From positions 1 through 53,307 of the forward strand of contig JBBHKE010003047.1 in NCBI GenBank assembly GCA_037447655.1: a stretch of DNA of 53,307 nucleotides, given 5' to 3'. Shown here in pieces: positions 1 through 14,934 of this stretch (its first letter is position 1; each line of letters starts with the position of its first letter). Below the pieces are notes generated by a model. It was not told where the DNA came from and did no database searches. It saw nothing but the letters and a program-made list of their open reading frames with translations. The DNA comes from Zygnema cylindricum (Eukaryota > Streptophyta > Zygnematophyceae > Zygnematales > Zygnemataceae). Both the position numbers and the translations under genes were made by a program.

Positions 1-100
1 AGGATAAGGCTTTTTGTCGTTTTCGGGAGAGGAGGAGTTTGGCGGCGAGGGAGAGGGCGGCGGCGGCGGAGGCGGAGAGGAAGAAGGAGAAGAATTTCAT
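1..100 (-). CDS. 5' end of an unidentified gene with an N-terminal signal/anchor, cut by the window edge
   Basis: Read on the minus strand, an ATG at 98-100 opens 33 codons to the window edge without a stop. The predicted start is MKFFSFFLSA followed by an Ala/Leu run and then a basic stretch (SRKRQK). A hydrophobic helix directly after Met and a positive cluster behind it is what a signal peptide or signal anchor looks like, so the product probably enters the secretory pathway or sits in a membrane. The GC-rich, strongly codon-biased stretch contrasts with the T-rich leader beside it, which supports real coding. Only the N-terminus is visible, so no family can be named. It is divergent from RPS9 and the two may share the 2.5-kb intergenic region. 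Confidence 0.5.
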   Translation of the reverse strand, partial: MKFFSFFLSASAAAALSLAAKLLLSRKRQKALS

Positions 101-600
101 GGTTTAAGGGTTTTGAGAGGGTTTTTTAGGGTTTTTAGGGTTTTTTAGGGTTTTTTGAGGGTTTTTTAGGGTTTTGTAGGGGTTTTTTGGGGGTTTTTTG
201 GGATTTCTAGGGGTTTTTCAAGGGTTAAAAGGGTTTATAGAGGTTTTTCAGGGTTTTTTAGGATTTTTAGGGTTTACTAGTGGGTTAAGGGTTTTCAGGG
301 TTTTTGGGGTTTTCAGGGTTTTTCAGGGTTTTCAGGGTTTATTAGGGTTTTTGGGGTTTGTTAGGGTTTTTAAGGATTTTTTGAGTTTATAGGGTTAGAA
401 GGTTGGATAAGATAGGATTTGTTAGGGTTTTGTTTACGGTTTCTAGGGTTTCCTAGGGGTTTTCTAGGTTTTTTGCAGATTTTTTTTTAGGGTACTTTAA
501 GGTTTTCGTTAGGGTTTTAAAGGATTTTAGGGTTTTTTTAAGATGAAAAGTTTTATTGTTAGGGTTTATCTGTTAGGGTTATTTTAGGGTTTAAGATCTT
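101..600 (-). promoter_or_regulatory. Telo-box-like AAACCCT array in the leader of the minus-strand gene
   Basis: On the plus strand this stretch is a run of AGGGTTTT-type units (TTTAGGG with variable T number). On the minus strand, the sense of the adjacent gene, it reads AAACCCT(A)n. Isolated AAACCCTAA telo-boxes are established elements in promoters and leaders of plant translation-related genes. Here some 30 degenerate copies lie immediately upstream of the ATG at 100. The spacing is irregular and units drift in length, so it is not a fresh telomeric repeat. It may be a 5' leader, a first intron, or an interstitial telomere relic co-opted as leader. Confidence 0.55.
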
Positions 601-1083
601 AGGGTTGAAGTTTAAAGCTTGGACTTCTAGGATATTCCTGTTGAAGGATTTCGCGAATTTCGGTTTTGAGGTTTTTTTTATTTGAAGTTCTGTGGGTTTC
701 AATGAACTTTTTGTGATTATTAAAGGATTTTGAATTTCCTTTTTGATTTTAGCAATCTGTTTTTATCTATTTTGGTTTGGTTTTGGTTTTGACATTCAGA
801 ATTGCAATTAGGGTTCAGGATTTAGAGAGAGGAGGAGAGAGGTGGAAGGGGATAATGCATAGACAGATTTAGGGTTTCTATGTAAGAGATTTGATTCTAG
901 GAGTTTCAGTTTTTCTAGATTTGATATTTACGGTGGCGGATAGAGCGATAGGATTTTTGGCAGTAGGATTTGCTGACCGTACTGAGAAACTTTTTAAGGG
1001 AAAAAAAGTTAATAAGTTTTTGCTATGTGTGAACACGGATATTTTGGTTCGGCTTTTTTCTTATTAAAAGTCAAAAAGGAAGT
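601..1083. other. T-rich spacer without a recognisable gene
   Basis: AT-rich sequence with scattered AGGGTTT units continuing the array to the left. No credible coding or RNA feature is visible. It lies in the divergent intergenic region and may hold promoter sequence for either neighbour. Confidence 0.4.
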
Positions 1084-1171
1084 CGTGGCGGTACAATATT
1101 GTACTATACTGTACTATACTGTACTGTAATGTACTGTCACATATTGTACTCTAATGTACGGTACTGTACTA
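1084..1171. repeat. GTACT/GTACTATACT microsatellite-like stretch
   Basis: Imperfect repeats of GTACTATACT and GTACTGTA directly precede a TACACCG-type TIR. The same GTACTGTAC motif sits beside other members of that MITE family in the window (about 32545, 41826, 45255), which suggests an insertion preference or shared ends. Confidence 0.6.
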
Positions 1172-1389
1172 TACACCGTGTATCGCTATTAGGGTTAATG
1201 TTTTTTTCGTGACTCAAAACATCTTTTCTCGTACACACTCGTCGGATTATGGATCTGACGGTTGCGATTGAAAGATAAGATTCTCACCTTCCGATTGGCG
1301 GTCTCCATGTAATAATCGGACAAGTGTGCACGGAGAATCTATGTTTTAAGTGGTGAAAAAATTGTTAGCACTAATAGTGAAACACGGTA
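1172..1389. mobile_element. Decayed short TACACCG-family MITE
   Basis: The left end reads TACACCGTGTATCGCTATTAG-like and the right end, read in reverse, TACCGTGTTTCACTATTAG. The imperfect terminal inverted repeat encloses about 218 bp of non-coding sequence. It resembles the better preserved elements at 40-46 kb, but the right end lacks two terminal bases. It sits between the two divergent genes. Confidence 0.4.
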
Positions 1390-1499
1390 TAGCGATTTCA
1401 AGATCGCTACTGTAGTGTTAACTTTTGTAGTTTCCATCGTACTTTTGAAATAAAAGTTTTGAGGAACAGATTTCTGCTTTACTTCATACTGATAAATCG

Positions 1500-2530
1500 T
1501 ACCGATCGGACGGCGTGAGTAGACCTACCACGTATAGAACCGATCTGTAGTCCTAGATTTTATCGGACGGCAATAAGTAGCTCTATAAGCGATCTGACGG
1601 ACGAAATAGATATGGAAATTACAGGTCAATGGATCCAGTACTGTACCTGTTAATAGCTAAAATTATGCATGTGACAGCGGCGCTCTGGTTAACTGCCAAT
1701 TCCTCCGCACATGTGACTTTCATACTAGACGGCCCATCTGCAGATGTTTTCATCCAACGGCTAATGGGAAAAAACAATAAACGCGAAGTGCATCAACTGC
1801 CCGCTTGTCGTTTACACATGTAGCGAACATTTGTCGTGGCGGGCTGTCAAATGCCATTCAATTGGAAGGGTGGAAGTGGAAACTGTCCTTCACGTATGTA
1901 ACTACAGTACATCTTATCTATGTAGTTCTATCTATGTTTCTATGCCACTTGCCGCTTGCAGACTGATCGAACGGCTGAGATTAATATCCAGAAACTGCAA
2001 GCTTATCGGTGCGTGTTCACACATGATGACCCTCTGTGTTACGGTTTTGCCAAACCGATCGGACGACTACATAAGTACATATCCATCGACCCGACAGACA
2101 TAACGGGCCACTCACACACGGAACATCTGTCTCCAGCGTTGGATTAGGATCGGGCGGCTGTAATCGAATTGCCAAGCCATCTTACATGCACTAACTGTCC
2201 GATTGCACATGTGACGACAAATATCAGTGCATATGAATAGAAGTCGCTGTTCAACTGCTCAGATGTCCAAAATAAACCGAGTACAAACTGTACTTCTACA
2301 CATGTGACGTCTGAGCAGTCATGCCAAACCATCGGACGGCTGCGATCAAAGATTCACCACCAGCGAGAGCATCGCTACCACAGTCACACACAAAACGAAC
2401 AGTCTCCGCGGTCAATCCCAGCCCACTGGACGGCTGCGATTAGACGCTCAAACCACAGCAAAGTCAAACCGAACATTTCGCACGTGTGACGGGCGTTCCT
2501 GCCAATCGATCGGACGGCTCCGATTGATTC
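1500..2530. repeat. Degenerate promoter repeat: GGACGGCTGCGATT units alternating with ACATGTGAC
   Basis: Variants of ATCGGACGGCTGCGATT recur near 1503, 1561, 1591, 1756, 1966, 2056, 2147, 2330, 2428 and 2508. ACATGTGAC variants recur near 1663, 1710, 1815, 2195, 2296 and 2480. From about 2050 on the spacing is roughly 80-180 bp, so the region looks like a worn tandem repeat. ACGTG/CATGTG cores resemble plant bZIP or bHLH sites, but that is inference. The short open frames here are not convincing genes. The block ends just upstream of the RPS9 leader, so it probably is or contains the RPS9 promoter. Confidence 0.5.
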
Positions 2531-2539
2531 TAGGATCCG

Positions 2540-2634
2540 CTCCCCTCCCCTCTAATGCCCCCTCTCAAGGTTTGCTCCCCCTCTTCGGCCACTCTCTCGC
2601 GGCTCCCTCTCTGCCGGCTCTCTCCCAAGCAGCC
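2540..2634 (+). promoter_or_regulatory. Pyrimidine-rich 5' leader of RPS9
   Basis: The leader is dominated by C/T tracts (for example CCCCTCCCCTCT), as usual for ribosomal protein mRNAs, and runs to the RPS9 ATG at 2635. An out-of-frame ATG at 2555 would make an upstream ORF if transcription began before it. The transcription start cannot be placed from sequence alone. Confidence 0.5.
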
Positions 2635-6580
<3,946 letters not shown>

Positions 6581-8034
6581 ACATTTTCTTAAACTACAAA
6601 TTACTTCTCTGGAAAAGTTTGGGTGAGAGTGTGAAGTTTTTTCTATGCTGAAGTGGGTAGGAGGGAAGGAGGGAGATAGATGAAGGTCTAAATTTGCAAA
6701 GTCCACGGTATATTGTGTGTGGGTTTTTGTGGGAGAGGACGGAAGGAGGAGGCTCTGTGAAAGACGCTAGGAAAAGAGGGAAAGGCGGTAGTGGAATGTT
6801 GTTTTCTCTTTTTTTGGTGAATTTTGAGAGCTTCTGATAAGGAGATTTCTCTTTTGTCTTTTATAAATGAAGGAGTGTTTGTGAGAGAAAGATGTAAACC
6901 TTCTTTTACTTTGTGCTTGTTGTTTTTGTGTGGAGAGTGGCCGAACCTTTTTTTTTCCGTGTAAAACACCTGAGAAAGAATTGTAAATACCGTAGAACAA
7001 AAAGACCTAAAATTAAGGAACCTGAAACTTGGAAAAAGTACATATTTTGCAATAGTTTCCCAGAGATCCCCAAAAATGCTAAACCGAAACACTCGATGAT
7101 TTTATCTTTCATGGTCGGTTGGTTTGACAAAACAATCGCAAAGAAAATCATACATCCATAATTTTTGTAGCGTGTTTGGACAAATAGTCCATAGAAAAAA
7201 GTACTCTGCTCGCATTTACTGTTTATGTACATATATATATTACAGAGTGGAATACCTTGCAACATTCAAATAGACATAATTTTAAGTGGTACAAAAATCC
7301 GGGACCAACAATAATTGATTGCCGATATTCAGGGTGGAATTGGGGGGATATCCTTTTGGTTTTTTTTCACAATACATTCTGTGCCACAATGCGGAATATG
7401 GAAATGTATTGTACGGAATACGGAAATGCAGTATGTAAATGAAGTACAAAATTAGTACAGTTATTGCAATAATTATTGGCCTGATATTTATTGGTAAATT
7501 TATCGTAATATTTATTGGTAATTTATCTCGATAATTTTTTAACCGGTTTATTGAACCAGTATTTTAATTATCAGTAGATAAAAAAAAGGGTACATATCGG
7601 TTGTATGTTAGAGGTTGTCGTTACACAACACCACAAAATTGGGAAATCCAAAATACTTTAATCTGAAAACAAAATCTTGACATCCGGTTGAAAACCTAAA
7701 CTAGCGTTTGTCTTTTTACTAAATCAGATACTTTTGTCCTTTTAAAAAGGTTTAAAAAATATAATGAAATGGGTTACTTTTACTGATAAATTCAGCCACA
7801 GAATTAAGCAGCCTTTTCAATCGTTTATTAATTTTTGATTTAATCATTAGTGTATTTTCAAGACTTGTTTCTGGTTTTTTCTCCAATTGCACATGTTACA
7901 GGCTTCTCAAGAACCTACTTTATGCAACAAAATGGTTTATAAATTCTTTCCATGTTTTGCTTAAAAATTGCCGTGTCTCAAAAGTTGCCACATCATCACT
8001 TTGTGGAAATAATTGTTTCATGTTGTCCTGTTTT
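6581..8034. other. RPS9 3' flank and AT-rich intergenic sequence
   Basis: The first few hundred bases should be the RPS9 3' UTR, though no polyadenylation site can be fixed. The rest is AT-rich with small ORFs on both strands that have no coding character. No RNA gene or repeat boundary was recognised before the hAT-like terminus at 8035. Confidence 0.4.
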
Positions 8035-10537
8035 TAGTGTTGGGTATTGAAGACCTTTTGCCGATTTTCGACATATATCAAATTTCAGGTACCCGATAAT
8101 CGATAAATCGCTTCGATATATCGAAAATCAAAATATCACGATATATCGGCGATATTTTGCCGATGCATCGTATCGACGATATGTCGAGGCATTAAAAAAA
8201 AAAAAATGAAAATTTTCACAGGTCTCCAAAGTCACGTGCATTCTGACAAGGTGACTGTAAAATCTTTGCCGAAAAGTAATACGGTATTTTCTTGAAAGTC
8301 AGCAGAGTGAAGGAGATCTCTGAGGTACATTGACGCGGTACACTTGTAAAGTACACGTACATAATACGCACGCACGGCTTTCCATACGAAAATGGTCGGT
8401 TTTCAAATCTTTGACAATTTTAGAGATTTGATCGTCAGCTTACAAGGAACCACTCAAATCAAAACATGTATGTGAAAACTTGTTTACAGATTTCGTGATG
8501 TTAACCGAGGCCTTTGTAATACAGAAATTTTGCTGTCAGTACTATTACAGAGACCTCCTCATGCAGCATTCGTGTGCTAGGTTGCCCCTTTGGTTCGGAT
8601 ACTTTTGTGACCCAATTCCTGGATGATGCTTTACAGACAGATTTGGCCCAGGTGGACGACTTTCCTCACCTTCACGATCCCCAAGTGGCTTTTGCTATGT
8701 TAACCAGGTGTTTACCCCACCGCCCTTCTTACCTCACTCTTACTTCCCCTCCCACCTCAACGTTTGTCTCCTCACTTTCGGCATTTGACGATCGCCTCAT
8801 GGACGTCCTCCACACTCTGTTAGGTCGTGGGGCATTCGATCGCGAGTCCGGGCCCTCAGCCCGCATTCAGGCTTCCGTCCCTGTATCTGTCGCGGGGTTG
8901 GGTCTATTATCGACTGCTCGTGTTGCTCCCGTTGCCTATTTGGGAAGTTGGTGCCTTATTGCCTCTTCCCTTGTTTCCCGTTTCTTGGTTGGGGACACCC
9001 CTGTTCTAGCTACTGTGGTCCCCCGCGTTTCATACGGTGTGTTCGCCTTCCAGCGATCTCTATTGGACGCGTCACGTTCTCTTCCTCCCCATGCCCTAGT
9101 GGATGTGCCAATTTTCTCCACCTTAATTACCACACCTGCTGAGCGTGTCCAGGAATCAATTTCCGATCGGGTTGTCGCCGCCATTAAATCTGACCTTCTC
9201 AAGGCGCTTCCCTCTGATTCAACACCTGCCCGTCTTCTCTCTTGTGGTGGACCAGGTTCTGGATCTTGGCTTTTGGCTACACCTATTTTGTCCACTCTCC
9301 GATTCTCACCTGCTCAATTCACCACCGCCCTCCGATTTCGCCTTGGCCTCCCCCATCCTCCTTTACTTGGCTTTCTTGCTTGTGCATGTGGTCGTGTTTT
9401 GGGGCCCGATGGTGTCCATCTACTTTGTTGCTCCCATGGAGGGGGATTTGATCCAGTCGCACGACACTATTCGCGACGTTGTTGCGACTATCGCTTCGGA
9501 GGGGGGCTTTTCTGTTCGTTGGGAGGTTTCTCACATTATTCCATCACGTCGGATCGATGTTGTTTTGCTTGATGGTGCCCGTCGCATCTTCGGTGATATT
9601 CTTTTGGCAAACCCTTCTTCGGCTACGGTTGTTGGTCGGGCGGCTCGACATGTTGGGGTGGCGGCTCGTGATGGCGCTAAGGCGAAGGAGCGTGATTATG
9701 TTCACAGGGACCCTATGGACGACTTTATTCCGATGGCGGTCGAGTTCTTTGGTTGTTTGGGTGTTGCAATGGACGAGTTTCTCCGTACTTGCACTTGATG
9801 TGCTTTCGAGCGCCGAGGACCTGGGAGCCCTCCTCCTTCGGTCCTTACATCTTTTTATCGTCAACGCTTATCTGTGGCTTTACAGCGAGTGCGGACTTCT
9901 ATTCTCCTCCGATTGGCTATCTCGGTTATGGATCGTCGCCGTGTTCCGGACCTCCATGAACGTGCTCCACCGGGTTGGGGGGACTTACCGGGTTGCTTTC
10001 CATAGATAGATAATTGAGTTGGGGTTAGAGTTGTAGTTTTGGATTTGTGAGTTGCCGGGCTTTTCATTTTGGGTTTGGGTGCTTTTATTTGCCTTGTTGT
10101 TGTTCCCGTTGCTCTCTCTCTTTAGTTTTTATTGTCCTGGTAGTTTTTATGTTTTGGCCATGCCACCCCTTTTGTACCCCCGGACTCATATGGTTTATCA
10201 TTGTGCTTTTTAATTTATCCTGCCCAAAAAAAAATACCCCAAATAAGGAATTATATGAATTACAGAATTTGTACTTTTTTGTCTGTTAGATTTTGCGGCG
10301 TCTACGTTTAAGTCACGGAACGAAATCACGTAGTACGTGGCGTATCCGACAATTTGTTTTTTTCGCTAAAATAACATATTATATTAAAATTTAAAATATA
10401 AAAATTTAAAAAATACTATGTATCGCGATAATTTATTTTGGTCTCGGTACGATATATCGAGGAATCTGCTCGATCGATATTCGATATATCAAATATCGAA
10501 ATTATCGCGATATGAATTTACCCGATACCCAACACTA
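8035..10537. mobile_element. hAT-like element (13-bp TIR, 8-bp target duplication)
   Basis: Both ends read TAGTGTTGGGTAT in inverted orientation (8035 rightward, 10537 leftward). The flanking 8 bases are CCTGTTTT (8027-8034) and CCTGTTGT (10538-10545), a 7/8 match. TIR type and 8-bp duplication are typical of the hAT superfamily. The subterminal 150 bp at each end are crowded with ATATCG/CGATAT palindromes, as expected for subterminal transposase-binding repeats. No hAT transposase is present; the interior is occupied by a LINE fragment. The element is therefore non-autonomous. Confidence 0.75.
8560..10240 (+). pseudogene. 3' part of a non-LTR retrotransposon (post-RT region, zinc-knuckle-like motif, putative restriction-like endonuclease)
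   Basis: Two frames together read as one degenerate protein. From 8574 the first frame has LGCPFGSDTFVTQFLDD and, further on, a Cys-rich CACGRVLGPDGVHLLCC segment. Coding then moves to the frame with SRRIDVVLLDGARRIFGDI near a G5 run at about 9440. An in-frame TGA at 9796-9798 interrupts it, and coding-like sequence continues to TAG at 10003-10005. The Cys/His segment followed by D-x(n)-D resembles the C-terminal zinc-knuckle plus PD-(D/E)XK endonuclease of some LINEs; that assignment is inference. An A9 run near 10226-10236 may be the tail. The RT core itself is absent (5' truncated). It sits inside the hAT-like element, so it probably inserted there. Confidence 0.65.
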
Positions 10538-11070
10538 CCTGTTGTATATGTTGAACATGTTTCACTTTTTAAGTTTATTTAACATAATTACATTATCGAA
10601 TGCTTTCTCTTAAAAAATCGAATGTGTTCCACGACATTACCAAGTATTTTCTTTTCATGTTATTATGGAATACGTTTTTCTCATGAAATTAGATACATTT
10701 TCCGTTGATATCATATATTATAATTTGTTCCACGTCGTGTTGATACACTACGTAATACATTTTGTGATTTTATCGAACATATTTTCCATGATGTTACATA
10801 TGCTCTCCACAATAAAATCGATTATTTTTCACTATAGTATCGATCTTTTTTTTCATGTTGTTTTATTTTGTTCGAATATGTTTTTATAATACTATCAAAT
10901 ACATTTTCCACTGATATTACCATATATTATCGATTTTTTGTTTATACTTTTGTTATCATTTTGCTGTTATATAGTCGATTAATCTTTGGTCGTTATATGA
11001 ATACAATGTACTAAAAATATAATTAGCAAGACTTAAGATTTCCAGACTATTCACATTTTAGATGATAAGT
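10538..11070. other. AT-rich spacer
   Basis: Sequence right of the hAT-like element, rich in TTTTCCAYGATRTTA-like phrases that recur irregularly (near 10635, 10695, 10785, 10905). It may be a worn repeat; no gene is visible. Confidence 0.35.
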
Positions 11071-11074
11071 CGTT

Positions 11075-12620
11075 CCCTAACTTTAAAAATGGGAAAGTGA
11101 AAATTTTGGAATTCGGTATATAAAATCGACATTTGCGCTTCCAGAAATCCGGACCTGTACCACTTATTTTGTTTTTATCCGGGAAACAACATATAGAGGA
11201 TCTTGCCAGTATTCTCCATATAAACTTCAATTTGGTACAAGATGCCGCAGCCATTCAAAATTTTGGGCGTCTGCAAAACTTTGTCACGTCACGATACGTG
11301 TTTCGAATCTTCTTGAATCTTTGTATATCTTTGTAAATCTTCGTATGTCTTCGCATTTGAACATTTGGGAACATTTTTTTCCGATCTCTCCCTCCACTGC
11401 GAAACAAAAGACGTCCCCATAGAGAACGCCGCCCCACGAGCCAAACGTCCACGCAGCTACTTACCTTGACGCGCCATCACCCTAAGAGATAGTTAAGATT
11501 CCCGGACCAATTTCCACACCACGTGGTCGACCCTCCACCACCCGGAAATCAACAGTCCTGGCCAAAAATTGCCGGACTTCAGCAATTGGTGGCACAACTT
11601 CAACATAGGGTGAATTGATAGAAAACGACCATCGAGGCATTGAAGCAAAGGTTGTCGGGACAACAACAAACCCACTTGGGGGGGAGTGTAACAAGGCCAA
11701 GTGCCGGTGGGGCACAGGTGAGGCTCCGACGAAGGGGAGGGGGAGGGGGAATTGGAGAGGGAGATGGAGAGGGAGAGGAGAGGGGGAGGGGGAGAGAGAG
11801 GGAGAAGGAGAGGAGAGGGAGAGGGGGAGTGGGAGGAGAGGGAGAACGTCGACTGCACCAAATGTACTTAGAACCTTCTACATCTAGAAGCATTGTGTAA
11901 GGTATGGATAGTTCTTAGGGGGATAGAGAGGCTAGAAAATTGTAGAAACTTAGTAAGGCTCTCTAGAACCCTAGTGTACTTTTATGGCCTAGTTTCGAAC
12001 TTACATTTAGGACTTAGAAGCTACATTCGGGGAAAGGGAAAATTTCAGCTTTTACCAAAAAAGTCGATGTCAACAGATTTTTGTCTAAGTCTTAATATAC
12101 CTCTCACAAAGACAAACACACCAATCAGAACACTATGTCACTGTACTGTACTTGAGTATGGACAATCCTCAATATTCTACCTGAATCATTAACCTAGGAC
12201 TGTACACACTAGAAACTAATACACAAAAGACAAACCTACTATCTACAGAAATGAGCACCGACATTGTGTTCCATATCCAACATGGTAAGTGACGTCATGG
12301 TGGTCCATAAACTATACTTGCGTTTAATTGTGTCCGTCGGATGTGCATAATCGGATGTTTAGCCCGTCATTGTTCGTACGAATATTTCCTTTTCCAATTT
12401 ATTTGGACTAGTTTGCTGCTTCTCGATTATTTCGTATCCCCGCCAGGTGTCAACCTGAAACGATGGTCGTAATTTCTTCCCCTATTTGCTGACGTCACTT
12501 GACCTTTGATGTGCGACCAGTGACCTTATTATTTCCTAACTTATAAAAGGGGAAAGCGAGAATTTTCAAATTCAATTTACAAAATTGACATTTGCACTTT
12601 TCGGAGAAATCGGATTAAAA
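11075..12620. repeat. Region bounded by a diverged direct repeat, with a purine-rich core
   Basis: About 75 bp at 11085-11160 and at 12540-12615 are related in the same orientation (AACTTnnAAAnGGGAAAG, then ATTTACAAAATTGACATTTGC-like text). Between them lies a GGGGAG/GAGAGG purine tract (11735-11850) that opens long frames on both strands without coding character. The two repeats could be worn terminal repeats of an old element, but no other element feature is visible. Confidence 0.3.
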
Positions 12621-13140
12621 AAAAAAAAAAAAACCACACATTTCCAAACTTGACCCTAAGGTTAACTTGCTGAAAGAAAACGAAGAAAATGCGATCCAAT
12701 CGGAGATTTTCGACTTCTATTTGTTTTTTTTTTATCGAATATTGTCTTTTCCTATTTTTATTTTCCCTTCTTGAATATTGTCAATTCTGTATACATTTTG
12801 TAAGTTTATTTTGTGCCTCGGATTCCTTTTCGGAGAAAGAAACGGAGTGCTTTGTCGGCAACAACATTCGGAATTTCGTCCTTTATCCTCCAAACAAAAC
12901 GCCCACCACAAAATATTTAGGAATTTGTGAACGGAAAATTTTAAAATCCAAATCCTCAAATTGAAATTTAACGATTCAAAACTCAAAATTTGAAATTCAA
13001 AATTTAAACTTCAACAAAAAATAATTAAAAAATTAAAACGAAAGAAAAAAAAAAACACAAAAATTAATTCGTACAATTCCACTTCAATAAAATGGAAAAA
13101 AAAAGCGAAAAAAAAAGCAAAAAAAAAATCTTGAGCTTAC

Positions 13141-14934
13141 CAATGTCCACAAATGAGAATAATTGTCGACAGAAAGCCTCCATCGTTTCTCCTTCGAACC
13201 TATCGCTCCACTCCTCCAAATCTTCTCCTCTCTCTCTCCCCTTCTCTCCCTCCGTCTCTCCCTCTCATCTTCACTCTCACTCTCCTCACTATCACTCCTA
13301 AAATCATCACTCTCCTCTTCATCACTCTCACCTCTCCTTCTATGCCTCTTTTTCCCTCTCTTCTTTCTCTTTTTCTCCTTATTTTTTACCTTTTTTCTCC
13401 TCTCTTTCTCCTCTCCCCAAATTTTCTCTCCCTCACTCTCTCCCTCCTTCCTAATTCCAATACCACTTTGTATCAAAAAACCTTCTAAGTCTTTATTGCT
13501 CCTTTGCATTAAATGTAATCGGTACCTCACAATCCACGTCTTCAATACTAAATTTAATCTTAAATTATCTCCTTCCCTCCCTCCCCGTTTCGTCTCCCTC
13601 CTCTCTTTTCTCTTAGACGATTTCCTCTCTCCTCTACTCCCGCCTTCACCTCTCTCCTCTCTCCTCCCTTCCTCTCCTTCCTCTCCTCCCTCCCCTTCCA
13701 CCTGCTCATCACTATTCCTCTCTCGTCTCTCGCTTCTCTCTCCCTCTCTATTTTCAGTCTCTCCTTCCTTCTTGCCAGTCTCTTCCCCTCCCCCCTTACC
13801 TTCTTGCTCCCCTCTCTCTTTCCCTTCCGCCCTACCCAATTCTCCCTCTTCGAAATGAGAGATAGCTTTCCAAATGCTCTCTCTCTCCTCTCCCTCCTCC
13901 AACATCCTTATCACCTGTCTCCCAAAATTCCCACAAGCAGAGGAGAGAAGGACATCCTCCAATTTTTTCCACTCTACCCCTTCAAATATTAACTTATCGA
14001 TTCTCTCATTTTCGAACTCCCATCCCTCTCTCTCTCCCTTTCTCCCTCCCTCTCTCCCTCCCTCTCTCTCTAGGCCTTCCTCACTCTCATCTTTTGTCTC
14101 TCTGCCTTCCCTCTCCTCACTTTCCTCTTTCAACCTCTTTTCTCTTCCGCTTCTCTTCTCCTCCCTCCTCTCCTTGCTCCTTTCCTCCAGCCTTTCCACC
14201 TTCCTCTCCTTCCTCCTCTCCTCCTTTCTCCTCTCCTCCCTCCTCTCTTCTTTCTCTCGTTTATCTCTCTCTCCCTTCCCTAAATATACCCCAATTTTAT
14301 TTATAAACCCCAATAAATCCCTCTCATGGACCAAATGTAAAAGTCTTCTACAAAGTTCTCCGTACTCCTCCTCCTCCAAATACTCCCCTACACAATCCCA
14401 CACCCTCTCCTTCTCCCCCCTCCTCCCTCTCCCTTCCTCCTCTCCTTTCCCTCTCTCCCCCTCCCTCTCCCTCTCCCTCCCTCTCTCGCTTCCTCTCTCT
14501 CCTACCATCCTCTCCCTCAACTCCTTCGCAAAAAATCCTTCGTCCAATCCCACTATCTCTCCCCCCTCCATCGCCTCCCAAAACTCAACGGAACTGAAAA
14601 ACTGAGGCACCCTTTTTATGAAGTTTTCGACCGTATTTTTTACGTCTAATTCACAGAAATAGTGTGGACGCGACGCAACATTTACGGGAGATTGGGAATG
14701 CTTCCCTCCCCAAATAAGTTCTTCCCAAAATTCGTCTCGATGGAAAAAGACAAAACGAGATAACGCCCGAGCCCCGAGAATGTGGTTCCCCGAAGACGAA
14801 AAATGGGAAAAGAAAAGGGAGATTCGTCGAGGGTTTCCTGTTTTTTTTTTTTCCATTTTGGAGAGGGAGAGGGGATGGGAGGGTAAGGAAAAGAAAGAGC
14901 GGTGAGGTTTTCGAATTGGTTTTTCTATAGACAT
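13141..14934 (-). CDS. Large exon of an unrecognised protein with Glu/Arg-rich linkers
   Basis: A single frame of about 600 codons runs on the minus strand. Four blocks with normal composition (roughly residues 88-143, 177-219, 304-366 and 456-496) are separated by almost pure Glu/Arg/Gly/Lys linkers. The blocks contain aromatic and helix-forming motifs such as FFSSVEFWEAMEGGEIVGLD, ELCRRLLHLVHERDLLGFIN and LKTWIVRYRLHLMQRS. A Lys/Arg stretch and an acidic Ser/Asp/Glu stretch near residues 510-560 suggest a nuclear protein. After HLWTL a strong donor GGTAAGC (GT at 13139-13140 on the minus strand) indicates splicing, so the C-terminal Phe-rich end of the open frame is intron. The true start is uncertain: it may begin at 14934 or follow an acceptor near 14850. 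No family is recognised. The linkers probably grew by CT/GA expansion, as in the RPS9 introns. Confidence 0.6.

Noticed and set aside
8516-10275. Target duplication for the LINE fragment (AATACAGAAATTTTG versus ATTACAGAATTTG)
   Set aside because: Imperfect and separated from the A-run by over 20 bases; not convincing.
11493-11900. Overlapping frames on both strands around 11.6-11.9 kb
   Set aside because: Produced by a GGGGAG/GAGAGG purine tract.
11085-12615. LTR retrotransposon bounded by the direct repeats
   Set aside because: Repeats are only ~75 bp and diverged, without TG...CA ends, primer site or coding domains between.
13163-14605. Plus-strand Ser/Leu/Pro frames opposite the Glu/Arg-rich exon
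   Set aside because: Shadows of the minus-strand gene; no conserved blocks, while the minus strand has four blocks and a good donor.
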